From contig DATBFX010000396.1 of the NCBI GenBank assembly GCA_036558305.1, positions 1 through 41,332 of the forward strand: a stretch of 41,332 nt of DNA. Reading direction: 5' to 3'. Origin of the DNA: DATBFX01 sp036558305 (GTDB taxonomy: Bacteria; Chloroflexota; Chloroflexia; Thermomicrobiales; UBA6265). A model generated the notes under the pieces. That model searched no databases and was not told the origin of the DNA. It saw nothing but the letters and a program-made list of their open reading frames with translations. Shown here one piece after another: positions 1 through 6,625 of the stretch. The first letter of the stretch is position 1. Every line of letters starts with the position of its first letter. The translations under genes and the position numbers were made by a program.

Positions 1-630
1 GATGTCGCCGCGGAAACCGTAGTGGGGATCGACGGCGGAGGGGACCATCGCCAGCGATTCGTCCTCCCAGATCGGCGAGCCGAACCAGGTGGTGACGATC
101 TGGACCGAGGCGTACTCGCAGGAGAGGGAGTGGTCCTGGTAGTGGGTCGGGAAACCGCCGGCGCTGCTGCCGCTGTCGCCCGAACCGGCGTCGGGAACAG
201 TGGCGTCGGTCTCGAGTTCGAGTTCCTTGGTGCCCGCCCCGCAGTCGGCCCCGTCTTGCGGGAGGATCGAGAGCCCGCCGAGATAGGAGTCACCGACGCT
301 GATGTCGAGCCAGTCGTTGTCGACACCGCCGGTGTCGACCGACAGCCAGGCAACGCCGTCGTCACCGGTCGTCTCCTGGTCGGTCGAGATGACGTTGTTG
401 CTGCCGTCGAAGAGGGCAATCGCGACGGAAACGCCGGCGACCGCGGCGCCGTCGGCCCGGACCTCGACGCTGGCCTCGGCGGAACAGCCGGTGCCTCCCT
501 GCGTCCCACGGATCGTCGCCCAGGTGTGGAGGTGCTGCGTACTGTCGGCCCGTGCCAATCGTGGTCCGCAACCGGCGGCGAATACGAGCCCGAGTGCGAG
601 CACGCGCACGACAGCGAGCGAACGTCCCAT
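1..630 (-). CDS. Secreted C39-family cysteine peptidase (3' end outside window)
   Basis: The frame opens at ATG 630 after a purine-rich ribosome site (AGGGAAGG) and stays open through base 1, so 210 residues are visible and the C-terminus is cut off. Residues 1-26 form a signal peptide (basic start, VVRVLALGLVFAAG core, a Cys then ARA). Residues 30-130 read as an Ig-like or CNA-like beta domain rich in Asp and Gly. The last part has SCEYAS followed by TWFG, EDE and NPHYGFRGDI-like residues (here DPHYGFRGDI). This fits the start of a papain-like C39_2 domain, with the Cys of SCEYAS as nucleophile; the catalytic His and Asp would lie beyond the window. Family assignment rests on this short stretch. 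The gene is divergent from the ATPase remnant that follows. Confidence 0.7.
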   Translation of the reverse strand, partial: MGRSLAVVRVLALGLVFAAGCGPRLARADSTQHLHTWATIRGTQGGTGCSAEASVEVRADGAAVAGVSVAIALFDGSNNVISTDQETTGDDGVAWLSVDTGGVDNDWLDISVGDSYLGGLSILPQDGADCGAGTKELELETDATVPDAGSGDSGSSAGGFPTHYQDHSLSCEYASVQIVTTWFGSPIWEDESLAMVPSAVDPHYGFRGDI

Positions 631-842
631 GGCCTTCCCTCTTTCCGAAAGGTCTTCGGTCCCCAGGCTATTTTCGCGCGCCTGTGACCATCTGTCGAGG
701 GGGAGGGGGTGAGCGGGACGGTCGTACGGACAACTTGTCCCCGGACGTCGGTCACCAGCGCCCCCTCGCTGGAACGCTTTTCGGGAAGTCCTCAGCCGCG
801 ATTCACGGCCGATTCACCGGCCATTCAGCCGCGGTGCGTATC

Positions 843-1301
843 GGCGCCCTGGCCGGCCGGGCGGAGGTTGCCTACCGGCGGCGGAAGGTCGGGTTCGTGT
901 TCCAGAGTTTCAATCTGATCCCGCAATTCACGGCACTGGAGAACGTGATGCTGCCGATGGAGTGCGGCAATCTCGGCCGGCGGGCACAGGAGGAGCGGGC
1001 GCGTCATCTGTTGCGGGAGGTCGGCGTCGCCAACGACCGGCACGGCCACCGCCCGTCGCGACTGTCCGGCGGGCAACAGCAGCGGGTGGCGATCGCGCGG
1101 GCGTTGGCGAACGACGCGCCGATCATCCTTGCCGACGAACCGACCGCCAATCTCGATGCCAAGACGGGCGCGCTGATCGTCGATCTGCTGCGCGGATTGA
1201 CCGAAAACGGCCGGACCGTCATCGTCGCCACCCACGACGCTGCGATCGCCGGCCGGGCCGACGTAATCCTGCAGATGGAAGACGGGCAGATCGTCGGGTA
1301 G
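843..1301 (+). pseudogene. 5'-truncated LolD/MacB-type ABC transporter ATPase
   Basis: From about residue GALAGRAEVAYRRRKVGF onward this is an ordinary LolD-like ATPase: Q-loop (VFQSFNLIP), signature (LSGGQQQRVAIARAL), Walker B (IILADEPTANLD) and H-loop (VIVATHD), ending at TAG 1299-1301. The N-terminal third with Walker A is absent. Upstream in-frame sequence is Arg/Gly-rich and antisense to the C39 peptidase leader, so it is not homologous. A GTG at 834 could start a short product, but without Walker A it could not bind ATP normally. No partner permease follows. I read it as a deletion remnant left when the neighbouring DNA was rearranged. The similarity calls are from motifs seen by eye. 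Confidence 0.75.
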
Positions 1302-1304
1302 CGG

Positions 1305-1562
1305 CCCTCACCCCCTGACCCGCCACCCAGAGGGTCCCCGGCCCTTCCGAGGGAGAGGGGGAAACCGTGTCGGCGAGCGGTGTATCCTCAATCCGAAGTG
1401 CTGCCCTCTCCCGCGGCGGGAGAAGGACCGGGGATGAGAGCGTCCCCATGACGCGTCGAACCCGGCGGCTGGGCCGGGGTTCGACAGGGGAGAGGGGAGG
1501 GATTGAGGGGTGGTCCGGTCGGGTCTGTGCGGCACCCGGCCGGACCGGGGGAGGGGATGAGG
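1305..1562. repeat. Multi-hairpin intergenic repeat region
   Basis: The region opens with CCCTCACCCCCTGACCC and closes with GGGGGAGGGGATGAGG, an imperfect terminal inversion. Inside are three hairpins: TCTCCCGC/GCGGGAGA (1407-1423), GTCGAACCC/GGGTTCGAC (1455-1463 with 1477-1485), and a GGTCCGG...CCGGACC stem (1512-1546). No open frame here looks like protein. It follows directly on the truncated ATPase and resembles the dispersed C/G-rich intergenic palindromes common in high-GC genomes. Whether it is a mobile element or a passive repeat cannot be told from one copy. Confidence 0.5.
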
Positions 1563-1721
1563 ATGCGCGATCAGGAAGGGATCGACGCACGATCACGATA
1601 CCGCCCGCACCTTATGCCTGCCTGAGCCCAACCTGAGGGCTTCCTGAAAATTCGTGATGGAGGTAGCGCGCGCGAGCGTGGCGCCGGCCGGGAAGATCGA
1701 TTGGCCGCCGGTGACCGCGGG

Positions 1722-1760
1722 GCGAAGGCGCCGCCCCGTATCACGGGCCGGCGCCTTCGC
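1722..1760. other. Long hairpin in a gene-free stretch (1563-2310)
   Basis: GCGAAGGCGCCG at 1722-1733 pairs perfectly with CGGCGCCTTCGC at 1749-1760, and an inner CCCGT/ACGGG stem extends it across one mismatch. The surrounding 750 bases have no convincing gene. A second hairpin-forming segment lies at 1821-1875, containing GGACGGGGGACCC followed by a GTCCGG-CGAA-CCGGAC stem-loop. It partly recalls the c-di-AMP (ydaO) riboswitch core, but the expected GACAGCTAACC tail is missing. The stretch may hold a structured RNA upstream of the cell-wall hydrolase gene; otherwise I see nothing in it. Confidence 0.4.
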
Positions 1761-2020
1761 TTGCGGGGAGCCGCGAGAACCGGCCATGTTCCCGCCCGCG
1801 CCCCCCCGACGGGCACGAGGACGGGGGACCCGGGTCCGGCGAACCGGACGGCTGTGTCCGGGTGGCGGCAACACCGGCCCCGACCAATCTTCCGACGGCG
1901 ATCTGAAGGAACCCTGGGAGGTAGGTGCGAACCGGCTTCGGAACTCGGTCGCGGCCGCAATACCGTGAGATTTCTTAGAGAAAGATCCGAGCCGATCTTG
2001 AGGTTGCGAAGTATCGCGGT

Positions 2021-2050
2021 TTGACAGATCGGGTTCATCGCTGGTATCCG
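2021..2050 (+). promoter_or_regulatory. Candidate promoter for the SH3/transglycosylase gene
   Basis: A perfect -35 TTGACA (2021-2026) is followed after 18 bases by TATCCG (2045-2050), preceded by TG one base upstream (extended -10). The -10 itself is weak (three matches). If used, it gives a leader of about 255 nt before ATG 2311. Confidence 0.4.
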
Positions 2051-2310
2051 TTCGTCGCTGGCACCATCGTCCCCCTGGCTGGAGGGACTCCCGCGGTGCC
2101 GGCGAACGCCGCGTCACGTTCCACTGGCTGGTGGCGTGATGGCTGCGCGGCGCGTGGTGGGCCACCGGTGTCGTCGAGGGAACGGCGCCGGCGTTGCCGC
2201 TGTCTCGGCATCCCAATCCCCGAAATCGTCCCGATGCGGTCGCGGGCCTCCCGGCGGCTGGTGCCGGTCTGTGCCCGTTGGCATCGCATCGCGTCAAACA
2301 GGAGCAGGTC

Positions 2311-3069
2311 ATGTCCACACGAACGTCCGCGGGCCGGATTCCGGCCGGCGCTCGCCTCGGTGTCGTCCTTTTGCTGGTTCTTGCGGTGGCGACCGCGGTT
2401 TTGGCAGCGCCGTCCGTCGCCGCGGCGGAGGGGCGACATGGGAACCGGCACGGCAACAACGGGGGATCGGGCGGTAGTCCTGGCGGAGCGTCCGGTGGGG
2501 CAGATGCCTCGTCCGATCCGAACGGCGCGGCGGACTCGGCGGAGAGCGCCGGCGGGAGCGCCACCGTGACGACCGGTCTCAACCTGCGCGCCGGTCCGAG
2601 CACCGACAGCGACGTCCTGACCGTGATGCCGGCCGGATCGACCGTCGGGATCGGCGGCGACCCCGAGAACGGGTTCTACCCCGTCAGCTTCGACGGGATC
2701 GCCGGATACGCGTACGGTGACTATCTGGACTTCGGCGGCGGGTCGGCAGCGGCGCCGTCGGATGGCGGGGGCGGGGCGACCGCGGATGCCGACGCCGGCG
2801 AATCCGACATCGTCGCCATTATCTACGCGGCGGCGGATGCCTACGGCCAGTCGCGCGAAGACATGCTGCGCGTCGCGACCTGCGAATCGGGTCTCGATCC
2901 CAACAACGTGACGCCGCCCTACGATGCCAGCGGGCTGTTCCAATTCCTGCCGAGTACCTGGGCAACGACGCCGTACGCGGATCAGGACATCTTCGACCCC
3001 GTCGCCAACGCCAACGCTGCGGCCTGGATGTGGTCGGTCGGCCGTCGCAACGAGTGGGTCTGCCAGTAG
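2311..3069 (+). CDS. Secreted SH3-domain / lytic-transglycosylase-like protein
   Basis: 252 aa. ATG 2311 is chosen over an upstream ATG at 2194 because AGGAG lies 6-7 nt before it and a clean signal peptide starts there (GVVLLLVLAVATAVLAAPSVAAA). After a Gly/Ser/Asn-rich low-complexity linker (about residues 42-80) comes a bacterial SH3 domain (TTGLNLRAGPSTDSDVLTVM...VSFDGIAGYAYGDYLDF). A second linker leads to a small transglycosylase domain with CESGLDPNNV, ASGLFQFLPSTW and a final AAWMW-VC. The Glu of CESG is the expected catalytic acid, and two Cys may form a disulfide as in Rpf-like folds. Expected role: binding and trimming of peptidoglycan outside the cell. Convergent with the dioxygenase gene; a tandem 8-bp array and a perfect palindrome lie between them. 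Confidence 0.85.
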   Translation: MSTRTSAGRIPAGARLGVVLLLVLAVATAVLAAPSVAAAEGRHGNRHGNNGGSGGSPGGASGGADASSDPNGAADSAESAGGSATVTTGLNLRAGPSTDSDVLTVMPAGSTVGIGGDPENGFYPVSFDGIAGYAYGDYLDFGGGSAAAPSDGGGGATADADAGESDIVAIIYAAADAYGQSREDMLRVATCESGLDPNNVTPPYDASGLFQFLPSTWATTPYADQDIFDPVANANAAAWMWSVGRRNEWVCQ

Positions 3070-3074
3070 ACGAG

Positions 3075-3114
3075 ACGGACAGGCGGACAGGCGGACAGGC
3101 GGACAGGGGGACAG
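3075..3114 (+). repeat. Five tandem 8-bp units (RCGGACAG) right after a stop codon
   Basis: Starting 5 nt after TAG 3067-3069: ACGGACAG, three copies of GCGGACAG, then GGGGACAG. The same unit, in the same sense orientation and position after a stop, recurs at 16054-16091. Confidence 0.9.
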
Positions 3115-3129
3115 ACGAAATTGGGATCG

Positions 3130-3155
3130 GGCCGGTCGCCGCGCGGCGACCGGCC
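3130..3155. terminator. Perfect palindrome between convergent genes
   Basis: GGCCGGTCGCCGC (3130-3142) is followed immediately by its exact reverse complement (3143-3155). It lies between the stops at 3069 (+) and 3177 (-), so it could act as a bidirectional terminator. There is no T tract. Confidence 0.5.
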
Positions 3156-3176
3156 GGGCAGGGGGATGATGCGCGA

Positions 3177-4079
3177 TTAGGCGCCTTGCGGCGGCGTGCC
3201 GCCCGGACCGCCCGGCGGCGGCCCGCCACCCGGCGGTCCGCCATTCCCACCGCCGCCTACGCCGACACCCGACGGTGTTGCCGTCGGATCGACGCCGACG
3301 ATGATCGTGCCGACGAAGCCTTTGTCGACCGATCCGGTCAGGGTCAGCAGGTAGCCCGGTTCGCCGGCGTGGTCGCCGAGGATGTTGTCGGCGTCGTTGC
3401 GGAGCCGCTGTGCATCGTCGCGACCGGCGTAGGCGCCACCGCCGGCGTAAACCTGGTCGCTGACGGCGTCGTCGAAGAAGAGTTGGCCGGTGTGGGAGAC
3501 GTGGCCGCCGTCGTAGCTCTTGCCGGCGGTGCCGTCGACGACGACCTTCATGTGGATGTGGATCGCCCGGCCGGTGTACCAACCGGGGTAGATCGTGGTG
3601 AATTCGGCGACGCCGTCGTCGCCGGTGAGTTGGATGCCGCGCAAGAAGGTGGTGGTGAGGTTCTCGGCGGTGGTGGCAGAACCGCCGCCGCCCGGATTCT
3701 CGCCCGAGATCCCGGAGTAGTAGCCCTGGGCGTCGCAGTGCCAGATGTCGACGGCCGCGTTCGCCAGCGCGGCGCAGGTGTTGACGTCCTGGACGGCGAT
3801 CTTGAGTTGGAGGGGGACGCCCGCCGAACCCTCGGTGATGTCTTTGCGGATCAGGTCGCCGGCAAGAAAGTACGGCCCCTCGGTCATCTCGGCGGTGAGG
3901 ACGCAGGTTGCCGGTGAGGCCGCGGCGGTGGCGGCCTCACCGGCATCTTGCGCCTTGGCGAGACCGGCGCCGAGCCCGGTGCCGCCGACGGCGAGCGCCG
4001 CCGCGCCGGCTTTGAGCACGGTGCGTCGCGTCGGCACGGCGGTTACCCGGTCGAATGTCGGTATCGATCGTTGTGTCAT
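3177..4079 (-). CDS. TAT-exported intradiol ring-cleavage dioxygenase-like protein
   Basis: 300 aa. ATG 4079 has AGGAA 7 nt upstream. A twin-arginine signal is present (TRRTVLKAGAAALAVGG...AKA, residues 18-43). The intradiol fold follows: GPYFLAGDLIRKDI, a VDIWHCDAQGYYSG strand with the first Tyr ligand (120/121), then YPGWYTGRAIHIHMKV, carrying the second Tyr (168) and the two His ligands (174, 176). All four Fe(III) ligands of the family are therefore present. The C-terminus is a Gly/Pro tail with no known role. It is an exported relative of catechol/protocatechuate dioxygenases; the substrate is unknown. It lies 67 bases downstream of the membrane protein gene on the same strand, so it is probably the last gene of a three-gene operon. 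It is distinct from the cytosolic PcaHG encoded at 27 kb. Confidence 0.88.
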   Translation of the reverse strand: MTQRSIPTFDRVTAVPTRRTVLKAGAAALAVGGTGLGAGLAKAQDAGEAATAAASPATCVLTAEMTEGPYFLAGDLIRKDITEGSAGVPLQLKIAVQDVNTCAALANAAVDIWHCDAQGYYSGISGENPGGGGSATTAENLTTTFLRGIQLTGDDGVAEFTTIYPGWYTGRAIHIHMKVVVDGTAGKSYDGGHVSHTGQLFFDDAVSDQVYAGGGAYAGRDDAQRLRNDADNILGDHAGEPGYLLTLTGSVDKGFVGTIIVGVDPTATPSGVGVGGGGNGGPPGGGPPPGGPGGTPPQGA

Positions 4080-4146
4080 CGGTGTTCCTTTCTGCGTTCG
4101 CGAGGCGATCCCGGCGAAGACGAGGTCGCCACCACCAGACTCGGTG

Positions 4147-4653
4147 TTAGCGGTCGCTCGGTACCCAGTCGCGGCCATCGCTTCGACCGAGCGCGAGATG
4201 TTGCCGCGCCGGCCAGGTTGCGGTGGTGCTGATGACGCTGCTTGCGTAGGTCGCGGCCAGGGTGACCGCGGCGGCGACGGCGAGGACGCCCGGCGCCAGG
4301 ATCGGATCGGCGCCCTGCAGGGTCTGCTTCACCACGGTCATGGTATCGGCGTGTCGCCGGACCTCGCGGACGAAGTCGAGGTTGCCCATGACGTGCTCGT
4401 AGACGCCGAGCAGACTGCCCGCGGCGGTGACCACCATCAGGGCACGGATCGCCAGCACCACCGGTCGCGTCGGCCGGGTGCGGAGGGCCGGCACCGCGAG
4501 CAGGCCGAGGGCACAGAGGGCGAAGGGCACGAGCTGCATCGCGCTGTCGTAGTGCTTGGCCGCGATCAACTCGCCGATGGTGCCGACGAACAGCGCCGCC
4601 GCCAGGAGATGCAGGAACGTTGCGAGGCGGCGGAGCGCCGCGCGGTCGTTCAT
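4147..4653 (-). CDS. Small integral membrane protein
   Basis: 168 aa with four hydrophobic segments: FLHLLAAALFVGTIGELI, LVPFALCALGLLAVPAL, VVLAIRALMVVTAAGSLLGVY and ILAPGVLAVAAAVTLAATYAS. Its ATG (4651-4653) overlaps the TGA of the upstream helix-hairpin-helix gene as ATGA, indicating translational coupling. His and Glu residues near the membrane faces (LHLL, YEHVMGN, RRHAD) could bind a ligand, but no motif is recognised. I do not recognise the family. Its context between an exported HhH protein and an exported dioxygenase suggests a cell-envelope function shared by the three. Confidence 0.75.
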   Translation of the reverse strand: MNDRAALRRLATFLHLLAAALFVGTIGELIAAKHYDSAMQLVPFALCALGLLAVPALRTRPTRPVVLAIRALMVVTAAGSLLGVYEHVMGNLDFVREVRRHADTMTVVKQTLQGADPILAPGVLAVAAAVTLAATYASSVISTTATWPARQHLALGRSDGRDWVPSDR

Positions 4654-5594
4654 GAGGTTGCGAGGTAAGCGGTGGCCAATGCGGCCTGTTCGGCGGAGAC
4701 CTGCCCGGCCAGCGCCGCCAGGAACGCCGCGTTGTCCGCGAAGGGTTGGGCGGCGACCAGGGCCTTCGCTTTGTCCTCGTCGACGCCCGGCAACTGCTGC
4801 AAGGTGGCTTCATCGGCGTCGTTGGGGGAGATCGGCACGAAGACGTACTGCTCGTACCCCGCGACCACGTCGTCGCCGACGTATTTCCCGATCTCTTTCC
4901 GGAACTGACCGATCGTCGTCCACGGCCGGTATTCGTCGAACTCGTGCGTCATCTGCTCCGGCGCGCCGGGGATCGAGAGGATCTGGTCCGCGGTGATGGT
5001 GTTGAGGTCGTACTTGATCCAGCTCGCCTCGGGCGCGGCCGCGGAGGCCAGGAACGCGGGCGCGAGCGACGCCTGCTCCGCCGAGACGAGTTGGCCGAGG
5101 GCGGTCAGGAAGGAGGCGTCGTCGGCGTACGGGCCGCCGCCGGCGAGTTGCTCGGCCTCGTCGGCGTCGAGTCCCGGGAGCTGCTGGAAGGTGTCGGCGT
5201 CGGGGTCGGTCGGATCGATGGGGGCGAAGACGTAGAACTCGTAGCCGGCGACCACGTCCGCGTCGACGTATTTGCCGATCTCCTTGCGGAACTGGCCGAT
5301 GGTGGTCCACGGGCGATATTCGTCGAATTCGTGGGTCATCTGGTCGCCGGCGTTGGGGATCGAGAGGTTCTGATCGGAGGTGATGGTATTCAGGTTGTAT
5401 TTGACCCAGCCTGCCTCGCCCGCGGGCAACGAGGTGCCGTTGGGGGAGGGTGTCGCGTTCCTTCCGCTGTCAGGACTGGCCTGGGCGAATGCCAGGCGCG
5501 GGGCGACCGCCGCGACCAGCCCCGCCGCCGCGGTCCCGGCCAACAAGCGCCGCCGGTCGATGACGAGCCGTCCCTTCACAACTGAGGATTCCAC
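4650..5594 (-). CDS. Exported protein with two tandem double helix-hairpin-helix repeats
   Basis: 314 aa from GTG 5594, chosen because AGGAG sits 8 nt upstream; an earlier in-frame GTG at 5618 lacks such a site. The N-terminus is a TAT/Sec-like signal (DRRRLLAGTAAAGLVAAVAPRLAFA). Then come two copies of one module, about residues 63-186 and 192-314. Each has a ComEA-like element (LNTITxDQxLSIP..., then DEYRPWTTIGQFRKEIGKYV, identical in both copies) and a second half (QQLPGxDxDxAxxL...FLxAL...SAEQAxLAxAxLA). The copies differ mostly at synonymous positions, so the duplication is old and under selection. HhH elements usually bind DNA without sequence specificity, which makes an exported form notable. 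Its stop overlaps the start of the membrane protein gene. Confidence 0.8.
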   Translation of the reverse strand: MESSVVKGRLVIDRRRLLAGTAAAGLVAAVAPRLAFAQASPDSGRNATPSPNGTSLPAGEAGWVKYNLNTITSDQNLSIPNAGDQMTHEFDEYRPWTTIGQFRKEIGKYVDADVVAGYEFYVFAPIDPTDPDADTFQQLPGLDADEAEQLAGGGPYADDASFLTALGQLVSAEQASLAPAFLASAAAPEASWIKYDLNTITADQILSIPGAPEQMTHEFDEYRPWTTIGQFRKEIGKYVGDDVVAGYEQYVFVPISPNDADEATLQQLPGVDEDKAKALVAAQPFADNAAFLAALAGQVSAEQAALATAYLATS

Positions 5595-5800
5595 TGAGCA
5601 AACTCCTGCACGTCGCACAAACCCGCCTTCGTTGCGGCAGGTCGGTCCTACCGTACGACTCCATTCGAGAAGTCCGCTGTCTCGTTCTGGACTTCGCGAC
5701 GAGTTTGCCAGTGGCGTCTCAAGGGAATCTGGGGGAAGTCTGGGAGTTTGCCCGGAATCGCGACCGGTTTGCGGGGGGACTCGTCAAGGACGAGGAACGG

Positions 5801-5830
5801 GCGCCAGCGCCCCAGAAACGGCGCTGGCGC
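5801..5830 (-). terminator. Hairpin 9 bases after the stop of the exported protein gene
   Basis: GCGCCAGCGCC (5801-5811) pairs perfectly with GGCGCTGGCGC (5820-5830) around an 8-nt loop, just past the TAA at 5840-5842 in the direction of transcription. No strong T run follows. It separates this gene from the HhH operon; the rest of 5595-5839 is gene-free. Confidence 0.55.
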
Positions 5831-5839
5831 GATCGTCAC

Positions 5840-6349
5840 TTAGACCGAGGTGGTGGGGGTGGCGCTGGCCGGGGGTTCGTGTTGGTTGGCCCCCTCGTTC
5901 CCTTTCGGATTGCCGCCCATTCCGTTGCCGCCGAACCCGCCGCGCGGGCCGCGACGGCGGACACCCCGCTCGCCGGGCTCACCGGCTTCGAGGGCGAACG
6001 CGCCGATGCGGATCGGCACCTCGGCGCTGTCGATCCTCGACTTGAGCGCGTTGGCCAGATCGGCGGAGATGTGGCCGGCGTTGAATTGGTCGTCGACCAG
6101 TCGCTTGAGCGAATCCCGGATCGCGGTGTCGACGGTTTTCGCGTCGGCGACGCCGAGATTCTTGGCGAGATTGGTGAGGAAGTCCTCGTAGAGCGTCTGG
6201 GCTTGGTTCTGGTTCTGGGTCGCACCGGGCGTTGCCGTGCCGGTCGACGGCGTCGGCGTGGCGTCCTGGGCCTCGACCGCTCGTTGCACCGTGAGACCCG
6301 CAATCGCGAGGGCGGCGCCGCCCCCGACCACGAATGTCCTTCGATCCAT
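5840..6349 (-). CDS. Short exported protein of unknown function
   Basis: 169 aa. ATG 6349 has GGAG 8 nt upstream. The start MDRRTFVVGGGAALAIAGLTVQRAVEA is a TAT-type signal. After a Thr/Pro/Gln-rich spacer, residues about 52-120 form a predicted helical domain (LYEDFLTNLAKNLGVADAKTVDTAIRDSLKRLVDDQFNAG...). The rest is a Gly/Arg/Asn-rich, probably disordered tail (GPRGGFGGNGMGGNPKGN). The helical part resembles small exported proteins found beside other TAT substrates, but I cannot name the family. Bases 6350-6625 upstream, before the ABC gene's stop, contain no gene I can support. Confidence 0.7.
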   Translation of the reverse strand: MDRRTFVVGGGAALAIAGLTVQRAVEAQDATPTPSTGTATPGATQNQNQAQTLYEDFLTNLAKNLGVADAKTVDTAIRDSLKRLVDDQFNAGHISADLANALKSRIDSAEVPIRIGAFALEAGEPGERGVRRRGPRGGFGGNGMGGNPKGNEGANQHEPPASATPTTSV

Positions 6350-6625
6350 CGTCGTTTCTCCATGGGCCGCGCGGTCGGGGCGCTCGATCTCGCGGGGAAC
6401 CAGGCGTCCCCCGCTCCAAGCCGGTTGTCAACCGGGCCGAACCGGTTCCCTCCTCCTGCATGTGCCACCGTCGCGCGAGGTGGCGCCGTCATCACAGGCG
6501 CGCCCGACCGGTGCGGACCACCGCCGGCGCTGCGCGACGAAGCTAATCGAGGAGACTGAAGAGGGGCTTGGGTGAAGCTGAGGAATCGATGAGAGAAACG
6601 TCGCGTTTGGTAACCAGCGCGACCG

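Noticed and set aside
1821..1960. ydaO-type c-di-AMP riboswitch
   Set aside because: GGACGGGGGACCC and a following stem fit, but GGGGTGAA and the GACAGCTAACC tail are not found; kept only as an unassigned structured region.
2035..3582. 515-codon minus-strand frame across the SH3 gene and the dioxygenase end
   Set aside because: Composed of Arg/His-rich and repeat-derived sequence, crosses two real genes and a palindrome, and lacks any domain.
5648..5839. 63-codon minus-strand frame just downstream of the short exported protein gene
   Set aside because: It spans the hairpin at 5801-5830, has no ribosome site and no plausible composition.
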